In this document: positions 26,645 to 35,766 of the stretch, piece by piece
Position numbering within the stretch: the stretch's first letter is position 1
How the letters are laid out: each line of letters begins with the position of its first letter
Assembly: GCA_963754235.1 (NCBI GenBank)
Contig: CAVWFK010000024.1
Location: 48,531 to 112,530, forward strand
DNA from: DATAYA01 sp963754235
GTDB taxonomy: Bacteria > Pseudomonadota > Alphaproteobacteria > Acetobacterales > Acetobacteraceae
DNA: 64,000 nucleotides
Direction: 5' to 3'
The notes under the pieces: generated by a model
The model's database searches: none
What the model saw: the letters and a program-made list of their open reading frames with translations, nothing else
Told to the model about the DNA's origin: nothing
Position numbers and translations under genes: made by a program

Positions 26645-26958
26645 TGCAGGCGGCGTCGCGTCTGCACTGGACGCGGGGCCGAGTGGACGAGGGTTCGGGT
26701 GCGACCCGGACCCTCGAATGGGTGGGATACGACGATGCCGGCCGGCCGGTCGCGCGCGTGGTGCGCGTGCTCGGCCCGGTGCGCACCGGCTGGCGTTCGT
26801 ATCCCGCGGTCGCTCTCGACGAGGAGGCGCGCGTGATCGAACTCAGGCCGCGCCCGCCGGCCGGTGCCGATTGGCTCGCCTGCATCGGCGGCAAGGTGGT
26901 CGGGCGTGCCGCGTTGCCGTTGCAGGCGGTGCGCACAGTCGAAGCGGCGCTCGGCTGA
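26644..26958 (+). CDS. Hypothetical protein downstream of EF-G
   Basis: 104 residues, soluble, not recognised. The ATG overlaps the fusA stop (TGATG), so it is co-translated with fusA. Features: LEWVGYDDAGRPVARVVRVLGPVRTGWRSYPAVALDEEARVIELRPRPP with several Trp and Arg residues and a final VGRAALPLQAVRTVEAALG helix. No membrane segment or signal. A role tied to EF-G is only suggested by position. Confidence 0.6.
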   Translation: MQAASRLHWTRGRVDEGSGATRTLEWVGYDDAGRPVARVVRVLGPVRTGWRSYPAVALDEEARVIELRPRPPAGADWLACIGGKVVGRAALPLQAVRTVEAALG

Positions 26959-26976
26959 TTTTGCCCTTGGCCCGCG

Positions 26977-27006
26977 TCGTCATTGCTTCGCTGCGCTCGC
27001 AATGAG
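26977..27006. repeat. Half of a GCTTCGC-type palindromic repeat
   Basis: CGTCATTGCTTCGC and GCGCTCGCAATGAGG correspond to the two outer arms of the larger palindrome at 40784-40880, with the centre deleted. Confidence 0.55.
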
Positions 27007-27063
27007 GTGCGAAAACAGTCAGCGCGTGAAGAATGTTGACGTAGCCGGCGTCCACGTCTTCCA

Positions 27064-27151
27064 CGTCATGCTCGGCGAAGGCCGAGCATCCACGTCTTTC
27101 TGTCGTGCCATCGCGAAGTCGTGGATGGTCGGCCTTCGCCGACCATGACGG
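27064..27151 (+). repeat. Dispersed ~90-bp double-hairpin repeat, copy B
   Basis: Best-preserved copy: GCTCGGCGAAGGCCGAGC and GGTCGGCCTTCGCCGACC are perfect hairpins 45 bases apart. Together with 26977-27006 it fills most of the 363-bp gap between the EF-G operon and the next gene; 27152-27321 shows no gene. Confidence 0.8.
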
Positions 27152-27321
27152 TTGGGATGCGATGTCGCGATGAGTCCATGTTTTCGCCAGTCGGTCTTAA
27201 CCGAAAATAGACTTTCTTTCCGCATCTTCATCCGCGGCAGCGTGAATGCTGCCGGTGCAAAAGCTGCGCCTCGTGAGCAACCGGCGGCGGATCGGCCGCT
27301 GTCACCGCGGATGGAAATCTC

Positions 27322-28614
27322 ATGCCCAACTCCGGCGTCCCCTATGTCCCGCCCTCGATCACGGCCCCGACCACCCTCGGCGTAGCGACAGACGCCACCA
27401 CTCCGATCAACGGCATCAGCGTCCAGGATGCCTACGAGGCGGCGACCGGCACGCCGATGACGGTCGTGCTCGCGGACCTCGCCGGCCAGCTCAGCGTGGC
27501 GCCGGTCGCCGGGGTCCAGGAGAGCGGGCAGGGCACGATGCAGATCACCCTGACCGGCGCGCTCGGCGGCATCAACACGGCGCTCGGCAGCCTCGTCTAT
27601 GATGAGCCGTTTGCGCGGATGCCGGTCGATTTCCTGAGCGTCGCCGCGACCGACGACCGCAACACATCCACATTCGCGCAAATCCAGGTCGGCCCCGGTA
27701 GCGGCGGGTCCATGAGCATCCCGCCCGGTCTGCCCGGCAGCGGCACCTCCGGGCCGGGCGGCGGCACCGCCCCCGGCCATACAATCGGAGATGGCGGCCG
27801 GAGCGGGAATGTGCATGGGGATGGCGGCAACGACACGATCGTCCTCTCGACGGGCAACGACACCGTCACGTCGGGCAGGGGCCACAACCTGATCGGCCTC
27901 GGCTCCGGCGACCAGCTGCTCTATTCCACCGGAACCGACACGATCATCGGCGGCTCCCACGCCGATACCGTGTTCGCGTCGGGCAACTCGCTCGCGTTCG
28001 GCGGCAATGGCGGAATGCTGTTCGTCAACGGCAGCGGCAGTGCGACCGTGATCGGCGGCACCGGGGCGGGCAGCGACGTCATCACTGGCGGCCAGGGCGG
28101 CGGCCTGTTCGCGGGCGGCTCGCACGGCAGCAACGTCATCCTCGCCGGCCAGCAATCGAGCACGATCTTCGGGGCCGGCGGCGGCGATCTGCTGATGGCG
28201 GCCGGATCGGCGCCAGACCTGCTGATCGCGGGCACGGGCGACGAGACGCTGAGCGGCGCCGGCTCCACCGGGGCGAACACCTTCTATGCCGGGTCGGGCA
28301 ATGATCTGCTGGGCCGCGGCTCAGGTAACGAGACCTTCATCGGCGGCACCGGCAGCGAGACCGTTCTGGGCGGCAGCGGCGCCGACCTCTACGGCTTCGT
28401 CAACGGCCTCTCCTCGGGCGGCAACGACCTGATCTTCGGCTTCAATCCGGGCAAGGGCGACCAGATCATGCTCGCCGGCTACGGCGCGGCCGAGCAGGCC
28501 AGGGCATTGCAAAACCAGCAAATCGGCGGCGCCGGTACCTCGATCACGCTCTCGGACCATACACAGATCACGTTCGTGGGCGTCGCCGGACTGAACAGCA
28601 CCAACTTCGCCTGA
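27322..28614 (+). CDS. Glycine-rich, RTX-like calcium-binding secreted protein
   Basis: 430 residues. Residues 1-130 form a beta-sandwich-like N-terminal domain (VLADLAGQLSVAP, ITLTGALGGINTAL); a Gly/Pro/Ser linker follows; from about 165 on there are nine or so degenerate RTX nonapeptides (GGNDTIVL, GSGNDLLG, GGSGADLYGF). Many lack one of the Asp ligands, so calcium binding is probably partial. The end (FNPGKGDQIMLAGYG, FVGVAGL) is like the C-terminal part of type I secreted proteins; no N-terminal signal peptide, consistent with type I export. No exporter is adjacent. Confidence 0.75.
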   Translation: MPNSGVPYVPPSITAPTTLGVATDATTPINGISVQDAYEAATGTPMTVVLADLAGQLSVAPVAGVQESGQGTMQITLTGALGGINTALGSLVYDEPFARMPVDFLSVAATDDRNTSTFAQIQVGPGSGGSMSIPPGLPGSGTSGPGGGTAPGHTIGDGGRSGNVHGDGGNDTIVLSTGNDTVTSGRGHNLIGLGSGDQLLYSTGTDTIIGGSHADTVFASGNSLAFGGNGGMLFVNGSGSATVIGGTGAGSDVITGGQGGGLFAGGSHGSNVILAGQQSSTIFGAGGGDLLMAAGSAPDLLIAGTGDETLSGAGSTGANTFYAGSGNDLLGRGSGNETFIGGTGSETVLGGSGADLYGFVNGLSSGGNDLIFGFNPGKGDQIMLAGYGAAEQARALQNQQIGGAGTSITLSDHTQITFVGVAGLNSTNFA

Positions 28615-28673
28615 GGTGGCTTGCGGGCGCGGGGGGCCGTGCTAGGCTTCTGCATCCACTCCAGGAGGGTTCG

Positions 28674-28781
28674 ATGCTCAAGCGACTGATCCTCGGCCTG
28701 GCCCTGCTCGGTTGCCTCGGCGGCGCCGTCCTTGCCACCGCGGCTCCGGCCTCGGCCTGCCAATACTCGCGCACGAGCTGA
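28674..28781 (+). CDS. Small secreted peptide (35 aa)
   Basis: ATG 28674 with a strong ribosome site AGGAGGG nine bases upstream. The 35-residue product has a charged start (MLKR), a hydrophobic core (LILGLALLGCLGGAVLAT) and an AXA-type cleavage site (APASA-C), leaving a short tail CQYSRTS. Cys right after the site could suggest an entericidin-like lipoprotein, but the lipobox is imperfect. The stop overlaps the 5' part of the ABC ATPase frame. Not similar to a named family I know. Confidence 0.5.
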   Translation: MLKRLILGLALLGCLGGAVLATAAPASACQYSRTS

Positions 28782-29833
28782 GCGCAACTGGCTCCAATAC
28801 GACGGCATCGGCGGCCGATCTGGCCGCCGATCTCGTTCTGGGGGTCCGCGACCTCGCGGTTGCCTTCCGCACCGATGCGGGCGAGGTCGCCGCCGTCAAC
28901 GGCGTCTCGTTCGACGTTCGCGCCGGCGAGACGCTCGCGCTGGTGGGCAAATCCGGCTCCGGCAAGAGCGTCACCAGCCTCGCTCTGATGCGGCTGCTGC
29001 CGCCGCCGCCCGCGGCTGCGGTCAGCGGAGAGGTGCTGCTGCGCGCCAAGCAGGGGGGCGTGCGGAACCTGCTTGCCTTGCCGCCCGAGGAAATGCGCGA
29101 CGTGCGCGGCAACAGCGTCTCGATGGTGTTTCAGGAGCCGATGACCTCGCTCAACCCGGTCCACACGATCGGCGAGCAGATCGCGGAACCGATTGTCCAC
29201 CATCGCGGGCTCTCCCGCCGCGCGGCGCTGGAGGCGGCGGTCGCGCTGCTCGACCAAGTCGGCATCCCCGAGCCGCGCCGTCGCCTCGCAAGCTACCCGC
29301 ACCAGCTCTCCGGCGGGATGCGGCAGCGGGCGATGATCGCGATGGCGCTTGCCTGCGACCCGGTGCTGCTGATCGCCGACGAGCCGACGACCGCGCTCGA
29401 CGTCACGATCCAGGCGCAGATCCTCGACCTGCTGCGCGGATTGCAGCAGGGCCACGGCATGGCGATCCTGTTCATCACCCACAATCTGGGCGTAGTCGCC
29501 GAGATCGCCGACCGGGTGATGGTGATGTACGCCGGCCGGATGATGGAACAGGCGGCGGTCGGCCCGCTCTTTGTCCGTCCCTTGATGCCCTACACGATCG
29601 GCCTGCTGCGCTCCGTGCCCCGCCTCGACCTCGGCCGCGCCCACGGCGCCGCACTGGAGGCGATCGCCGGCAACGTGCCTGACCCGGCGCACCTGCCGCA
29701 GGGCTGCCCGTTCCACCCGCGTTGCGCGCATGTCGAGCCCGGCCGCTGCGATGCCGCCGTTCCGGCGCTCGATGTCGCGGCGCCGTCGCATCTCGTCCGC
29801 TGCGTGCGCTGGCGCGAGCTGGCGACCGCCTGA
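28712..29833 (+). CDS. Peptide/nickel-type ABC transporter ATP-binding protein (DppD/OppD-like)
   Basis: Inner-membrane associated ATPase of an oligopeptide importer. Walker A GKSGSGKSVTS, Q-loop FQEPMTSLNP, signature LSGGMRQRAMIAMAL, Walker B LLIADEPTTALD, H-loop ITHN, then the oligopeptide C-terminal domain with CPFHPRCAHVEPGRC (a Cys-rich loop typical of this subfamily). About 340 residues of real domain; the start is uncertain (TTG 28712 lies inside the small peptide gene). No permease is next to it; a family 5 binding protein is at 60262-61848. Confidence 0.85.
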   Translation: MPRRRRPCHRGSGLGLPILAHELSATGSNTTASAADLAADLVLGVRDLAVAFRTDAGEVAAVNGVSFDVRAGETLALVGKSGSGKSVTSLALMRLLPPPPAAAVSGEVLLRAKQGGVRNLLALPPEEMRDVRGNSVSMVFQEPMTSLNPVHTIGEQIAEPIVHHRGLSRRAALEAAVALLDQVGIPEPRRRLASYPHQLSGGMRQRAMIAMALACDPVLLIADEPTTALDVTIQAQILDLLRGLQQGHGMAILFITHNLGVVAEIADRVMVMYAGRMMEQAAVGPLFVRPLMPYTIGLLRSVPRLDLGRAHGAALEAIAGNVPDPAHLPQGCPFHPRCAHVEPGRCDAAVPALDVAAPSHLVRCVRWRELATA

Positions 29834-30151
29834 CTTCATTTTTCCGCAATGACCCACATCGGTGAGCGGCTCAAAGCCATCGCCCTCTGCCTCGCGGCCG
29901 GCGCGGCAACGATAACGATCGCCCCATTCTCTGCGGCGGCCGCGAACTCGGGTCAGTGTTCGACCCCCACTGACGGGGGCGGCGCCACGGGATCCAGCGA
30001 GATTCATTCCGGTACAATGCCAACCCGCGATCGCCCTTCAACGCGGGAAGAGGCGAATATTATCTTGACCAATTCTCCCCCAGGTTGCATACGGGCCGTG
30101 TGTCCCTCCGGGCAGCTTCGTCATCAAAGAGCTCGGGAAAGCCCATCAACT
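29834..30151. other. Intergenic region without a convincing gene
   Basis: 318 bases before the glycosidase-Hint gene. An open frame continues upstream of its ATG through this stretch (starting at 29849 with a weak signal-like segment) but codon pattern and content change, with an AT-richer block near 30050-30120 (AATATTATCTTGACCAATTC) that may hold the promoter. Confidence 0.4.
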
Positions 30152-32485
30152 ATGACCGGTACCGTCCCCGCCAACCCGCTGCCGCCGCCTGCGCTGCTCC
30201 ATGCGGCGGGAAACTATTTCGCGACCCCTGACGGCCAGGCGGTCTATCTCGCGGGCAACCATACCTGGACAGATGGGCAGGACATCGGCGCGACGCCGTT
30301 CGATTTTTCCGCTTATCTCGATCTCCTCCAAAGCGAGAACGCCAATTTCATCCGCCTCTGGTCCTGGCAGTCCACGATCGGTGGCGGCAGCGCCCCCGGC
30401 GCTGTCGGCCTCCTTCCCTTTGCCCAAGCGCCCGACGGGAGATTCGATCTCTCGACCTTCAACCAGGCATACTTCGACGACCTCCGCTCCAAGGTCCAGG
30501 CGGCCGGTGCCAAGGGCATGTACGTCTCGATCATGCTGTTCAACGGCTGGTCGGTTCGCGCCAATGGCTCGACGAACAATCCCTGGCTTAGCAACCCGTT
30601 CAATGCCGCGAACAACATCAACGGCATCAACGGCGATCCGAACAATACCGGGATGGGCTTGGATACGCAGACCCTGAACATCCCGAGCGTCTGGGCGGTC
30701 TAGCAAGAGTACATCGCCAAGGTCGTCCAGACCGTGTCTGACTTGCCGAATGTGCTGTTCGAGGTCTCCAACGAGTCGACCGGTAGCGACGCTGACTTCG
30801 CCTGGCAGAACGCGGTCGTCGATCAAATCAAGCAGCTCGAGCAGTCCAACGGTGGTCTGCAACACCCGGTCGGCATGTCGAGTTTTGACTGGTTCAATGC
30901 TTCCGGGCCGTGGTCCTCGCAGGACTACGTCAATTCGCAGTTATTTCAGAGTCACGCCGACTGGATCGCGCCGGCAGCCGGGAGCCAGTATCAGAGCAAC
31001 CCGCCGGACGCCCTGGGCGGCAAGGTCGTCATCGCCGATACCGACCACATCTTCGGCATCGGCGGGAACGTCAATTGGGTGTGGCAGCAGTTCACGCGCG
31101 GCAACAACGTCCTCTCGATGGACGATTTGAGCGGTACAGGCATCGCGGGAACACTGCCGGGATTCACGCCGAGCGTCGAGCAGCTCGCGGCGGAGATATC
31201 CGACCGTGGCGGCATCGCCGAGACGCGTCAAGTGGCGACGATGGTCAACCTCACGGGAATGACGCCGTCTGATGCGCTCTCTTCGACCGGCTACGCTCTG
31301 GCCGATCCGGCGAGCGGCAAATACGTGGTCTATGCGCCGAACGGCGGCACCTTCACGGTGGATCTGTCGGGGGCGGCTGGAAAAACACTCGACGTCCGAT
31401 GGATGGATGTCGGGTCCGGCCAGCTTTCGGCACCCACAATCATGCAGGGTGGTTCAAGCCAACAGACCTTTAGCTCGCCATTCGGTGCCTCGGCTCTGGT
31501 GTTGACCGACCCCGAAGGGCTTTGCTTCTGCCGTGGCACCCGGATCGCGACGCCGCACGGCGAGGCGGCGGTGGAAGCCCTCGGCGTCGGTGACATGGTG
31601 CTCACCATGCAGGGCGAGGCGATGCCCATCCGCTGGATCGGCACCGCGTGCCGCCCGCTCGCCGCCGGCGCACGCATCGAGGAAAGCCCGGTTGTCGTGC
31701 GCGCCGGCGCCCTCGCAGATGGCGTGCCGGTGCGCGATCTGCGGCTGACCAAAGGTCACTCGCTGTTCATCGACAGCGTGCTGATTCCCGTGGAAAGCCT
31801 GGTCAACGGCCGCAGCATTGCTTTCGATGACCGCCCGCAGCTCGTAGAGGTCTTTCACCTGGAGCTCGATCGGCACGCGATCCTGATTGCTGATGGCGCG
31901 CCGGCCGAGAGCTATCGCGACGACGGCAACGGCGCACGTTTCCACACTCCGCGGCCCGACGGAGCCTGCGCCCCGCCGCCCTGCGCGCCGATCCCGACGT
32001 GCGGGCCGGTGGTGGACCGGCTCTGGCGCCGCATTGCCGACCGCGCCGGCATCGCTGCGGTCGCGACCACACGCGAGCCCGACCTGCACTTACTCGCCGA
32101 TGGCCGGCGGGTGGATGCGCGGCTGGTGGCGGGCGGCCTGCACCGGTTCCGGTTGCGGCGCCCGCCGCGCAGCTTGCGCATTGTCTCGCGCAGCGGCGTG
32201 CCCTGCGCGCTGGGCGTCAACGCCGATCGCCGCCGACTGGGCGTGGCGCTTGCGCGAGTGGTGCTGCGCGGCAGCAGGACGACACGCGAACTCGGTGCGG
32301 ACGCGCGGCAACTCTCCGACGGATTCCACCGCCCGGAGCCGGGCCTGCGCTGGACGAACGGCGATGCCGTGCTGCCCGCGGCTCAGTTCGATGGCTTCGA
32401 GGGCGCGCTCGACGTCGAACTCCATCTCGCCGCCACCGCCGCTTATCCGGCTGGACCTAATGAAGTGGCTTCCTGGCCCGCATAA
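30152..32485 (+). pseudogene. Glycosidase-like protein with collagen-binding-like and Hint domains, interrupted by an in-frame TAG
   Basis: 777 codons. Residues 10-300: TIM-barrel glycosidase-like domain (DGQAVYLAGNHTWTDGQD; NVLFEVSNES with the clan A Asn-Glu pair). About 340-440: a beta domain (KYVVYAPNGGTFTVDLSG) like the putative collagen-binding domain of such enzymes. From Cys458/Cys460: a Hint domain (CFCRGTRIATPHGEAAVEALGVG, IRWIG, KGHSLFIDSVLIPVESLVNG) followed by a 150-residue C-terminal domain. Codon 184 is TAG (30701-30703) where the frame otherwise continues with QEYIAKVVQ. The 3' end overlaps opgC by 29 bases, convergent. Truncated secreted protein or single-base error. Confidence 0.8.
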
Positions 32486-33674
32486 GCCCGAGAAGGACCG
32501 GTCCGATGGCGACCGGAGCGACCGTCGCCGCTGCCGGCGGGCGCGACGACCCTTTCCACGGCGCGCTCTTGATCCAGCGGGTGAGATAGCCGATCGCGAA
32601 CAGGATCGCGAAGCAGACCACGTTCACCGTTAGCTGCGCCGCCGGTCCGGCGCCGATCTGGTCGAAGGCGATCGCGCCGAGATCGGCGAGGATGATCGTG
32701 CCGAGGAACACCGGCAGCGATTGCTGCCCGGCGACAGTGAACGGCCGCATCACGCGCGACCGCACGATCGCGGGGAAGCGATCGACGAGGGTGGTCGCAA
32801 AGTAGGCGAGGGCGGCGAAGTGCAGGATCTCGAGCGGGCCGAGATGGCTCTTGTCGAGATGGGCCATGGTCCAATCGTGAACCGCGACCAGCGCGGGCGA
32901 AAGCGACCAGATCGCCTCCACTCTCACCACCAGCCCGAATACCAGCATGGCGCCGGCGAGGATGTCGAGCGGGCGCGACCGCGAAGGCGCCCGCATCCAG
33001 CCCATGCCGAGCATGAACGCGGCAATGAACAGGAACTGCCAACTGAACGGATCGAAGTACCAGCCGCCCGCGCCGACCGGGTTTGAGGGGAGGTTCCAGT
33101 GCCAGAACCAGGCGGCGAGCCAGAGTGCCAGCGAGAGCATCGGCACGATCCGCCGGTCGATCCGCGCCAGCGCCATCGCGGCCGGGACCGCGGCGAGCAG
33201 CACGACATAGACCGGCAGGATGTCGAGATGGCCGGGCACGTAGGTGAGCGAGACGACGCCCCAGAACGCCTCGATCGGGTCGTGGAACATGAGTTGCAGG
33301 CCAAGCACTTTCACGTATCCGTGCGCCCCGAGCATATGGAGGGCGAAGCCGGGGATCGCGGCCACCGCGAGCACCACCGCGATGTGCGCGACATACAGTG
33401 TCCAGACCCGCTGCAGCACACGCGCGGCACCAATCAGCCAGCCGGCGCGGTCGAAGGTACGCCCGAAGGCGATCGCGGCGGTGTAGCCGGAAACGAAGAG
33501 GAACACGGCGGCGGCGTCGGAGAGTCCGAACTGGCCGAAGGTCCAGTAGCCGAAATTGTTCAAACGCATGTGATCGACCATGATCACGAACAGGCACAGC
33601 CCGCGCGCGAGGTCGAGCCGGCGGTCGCGCCGGTCGGCGCTGACGGGCATCGCGGTTATAACGGCATCGGACAT
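32457..33674 (-). CDS. opgC: OpgC-like membrane acyltransferase
   Basis: 405 residues, about ten membrane segments. RRLDLARGLCLFVIMVDHM near the N terminus and FLFVSGYTAAIAFGR are the OpgC / acyltransferase 3-like signature. OpgC succinylates osmoregulated periplasmic glucans in the inner membrane. No glucan synthase (opgGH) is near. ATG 33674. Terminal overlap with the Hint gene on the other strand. Confidence 0.82.
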   Translation of the reverse strand: MSDAVITAMPVSADRRDRRLDLARGLCLFVIMVDHMRLNNFGYWTFGQFGLSDAAAVFLFVSGYTAAIAFGRTFDRAGWLIGAARVLQRVWTLYVAHIAVVLAVAAIPGFALHMLGAHGYVKVLGLQLMFHDPIEAFWGVVSLTYVPGHLDILPVYVVLLAAVPAAMALARIDRRIVPMLSLALWLAAWFWHWNLPSNPVGAGGWYFDPFSWQFLFIAAFMLGMGWMRAPSRSRPLDILAGAMLVFGLVVRVEAIWSLSPALVAVHDWTMAHLDKSHLGPLEILHFAALAYFATTLVDRFPAIVRSRVMRPFTVAGQQSLPVFLGTIILADLGAIAFDQIGAGPAAQLTVNVVCFAILFAIGYLTRWIKSAPWKGSSRPPAAATVAPVAIGPVLLGLMRARKPLH

Positions 33675-33834
33675 CCGGTTCCCCTCGCGCGACCGCGCGC
33701 GGTTAGAACGCCAGAGATGATGCCGCGATGAGAGTCGTGCAATTTACGAAGTGTGACATTGGGTAAGGAATGACGGGGGTAAGGAATGACGGACGGGCCG
33801 CGTCCGTCACGGCCACGTGAATGCCCCGTTGCGG

Positions 33835-35766
33835 CTAGCGCACGATGTCGCGTCGCCGCAGCTCGTCGAGCACACGATCGGCGAGCACCTCCGGTCGGGC
33901 GTCGAGCGTGCAGAGATGCAGCTCCGGTGCCGGCGGCGGCTCGTAGGGCGCGTCGATGCCGGTGAAGTTGCGGAGCTCGCCGGCATCGGCACGGGCATAC
34001 AGGCCTTTCGGGTCGCGCCGGCGGCATTCCTCGATCGGCGTGTCGACATAGACCTCGATGAACTCGCCCTGCGCGACGCGCTCGCGTGCCATGCCGCGCT
34101 CGGAGCGGTAGGGCGAGATGAACGATACCAGCACGATCAGCCCGGCATCGACGAACAACGCCGCCGCCTCGGCGATGCGGCGGATGTTCTCGACGCGATC
34201 GGCCGCGGTGAAGCCGAGATCCCGGTTGAGACCATGGCGCACGTTGTCCCCGTCAAGCGCGTAGGTGTGCCGCCCGAGGGCCGCGAGCTTCTTCTCGACC
34301 AGATTGGTGATCGTCGATTTGCCGGAGCCGGAGAGCCCGGTGAACCAGACGATGCAGGGCGACTGCTCCTTCAGCCGCGCGCGCGCGGCCTTGTTCACGT
34401 CGAGTTCCTGCCAGGTGATGTTGGTCGCGCGGCGCAGCGCGTGGTCAATCATGCCGACGCCGACGGTGGCGTTGCTCAGCCGGTCGATGACGATGAAGCC
34501 GCCAAGATCGCGGCTCTCGGCATAGGGCGCGAACGGCAGCGGCGCGGTCAGCGCCACGTGCACCACGCCCAGATCGTTCATCTTGAGGTCGTCGGCGGAG
34601 AGCTTTTCCTGCGTGTTGACGTCGATGCGGTGGCGGATGCGGGTGATGCTGCCGGTGACCGAGCGCGCGCCGAGCTTGAACAGATAGCTGCGGCCCGACA
34701 GCAGCGGTGCCTCGGCGAGCCACACGAGGTGCGCCGCGAACTGGTCGGCGACGGCGACCGGCGCGGCCGCGTCCGCAAGCACGTCGCCGCGCGAGACGTC
34801 GGTCTCCTCGGCCAGCACCAGCGTCACCGCCTCGCCCGCCTCCGCCTCGTCGCGGTCGCCGTCCATCGTCACGATGCGCCGCACTGCGACTTGGCGCTCC
34901 GACCCGCCGACCGAGACCAGCTCGCCCGGACCGATGCGCCCGCTCGCGATCGTGCCCGCGTAGCCGCGGAACTCGTGGTTGGGGCGGTTGACCCACTGCA
35001 CCGGCATCCGGAACGGCAGTGCCGCGGTCTCGTCCCCGATGGTGACGGTTTCCAGATGCTCGAGCAGGCACGGGCCTTCGTACCAGGGCGTGCGCGCGCT
35101 GGGCGCGATCACGTTGTCGCCGAACCGGGCCGAGATCGGGATCGCGACCAGGCTGCGGAAGCCGAAGCTGGCGACGGCGTGCTCGTAGTCCTTGCGGATC
35201 GCATCGAAGCGCGCGGCACTGAAGTCCACGAGATCGATCTTGTTGACCGCGAGCACGGCGTGGCGGATGCCGAGCAGGCTCGCGATGAAGGAGTGCCGCC
35301 GCGTCTGCGTGAGAACGCCGTTGCGTGCATCGACCAGCACCACGGCAAGCTCGGCGTTGGAGGCGCCGGTCGCCATGTTGCGGGTGTACTGCTCGTGTCC
35401 CGGCGTGTCGGCGACGATGAAGCGGCGCCGCGCAGTGGTGAAGAAGCGATAGGCGACGTCGATCGTGATGCCCTGCTGGCGCTCCGCCTCCAGCCCATCG
35501 ACCAGCAGCGCGAAATCCATGTCGTCGCCGGTGGTGCCGTGCTTGCGGCTGTCGCTGGCAAGCGCCAGCAACTGGTCCTCGAACACCAGCTTGGTGTCGT
35601 AGAGCAGGCGGCCGATCAGGGTGGATTTGCCGTCATCGACGCTGCCGCAGGTGAGGAAGCGCAGGAAGCTCGCCGCTTTTGGTGCCAAGGGCTGTGCGGT
35701 CGGCTGTGCGGTCGGCTGTGCGGTCGGCCGGGCCGTCGCGGCCGGCGCGGGAAAGGCGGTGTCCAT
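33835..35766 (-). CDS. cysNC: Bifunctional sulfate adenylyltransferase subunit 1 / APS kinase
   Basis: 643 residues. CysN part (about 30-450): GTPase with GSVDDGKSTLIGRLL, DTPGHEQYTRNM and NKIDL. CysC part (about 460-643): P-loop WFTGLSGSGKSTITNLVE, DGDNVRHGLNRDLGFT and FISPYRSER. With CysD it makes APS and then PAPS. The N terminus has a 12-bp tandem repeat coding PTAQ three times (35691-35726). The ATG overlaps the cysD stop (ATGA at 35766). Fusion is common in alphaproteobacteria. Confidence 0.96.
   Translation of the reverse strand: MDTAFPAPAATARPTAQPTAQPTAQPLAPKAASFLRFLTCGSVDDGKSTLIGRLLYDTKLVFEDQLLALASDSRKHGTTGDDMDFALLVDGLEAERQQGITIDVAYRFFTTARRRFIVADTPGHEQYTRNMATGASNAELAVVLVDARNGVLTQTRRHSFIASLLGIRHAVLAVNKIDLVDFSAARFDAIRKDYEHAVASFGFRSLVAIPISARFGDNVIAPSARTPWYEGPCLLEHLETVTIGDETAALPFRMPVQWVNRPNHEFRGYAGTIASGRIGPGELVSVGGSERQVAVRRIVTMDGDRDEAEAGEAVTLVLAEETDVSRGDVLADAAAPVAVADQFAAHLVWLAEAPLLSGRSYLFKLGARSVTGSITRIRHRIDVNTQEKLSADDLKMNDLGVVHVALTAPLPFAPYAESRDLGGFIVIDRLSNATVGVGMIDHALRRATNITWQELDVNKAARARLKEQSPCIVWFTGLSGSGKSTITNLVEKKLAALGRHTYALDGDNVRHGLNRDLGFTAADRVENIRRIAEAAALFVDAGLIVLVSFISPYRSERGMARERVAQGEFIEVYVDTPIEECRRRDPKGLYARADAGELRNFTGIDAPYEPPPAPELHLCTLDARPEVLADRVLDELRRRDIVR
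35691..35726. repeat. 12-bp tandem repeat within cysNC
   Basis: Three exact copies of GCTGTGCGGTCG in a row; in frame they encode Pro-Thr-Ala-Gln repeats in a linker before the GTPase domain, so copy-number change would not shift the frame. Confidence 0.8.
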
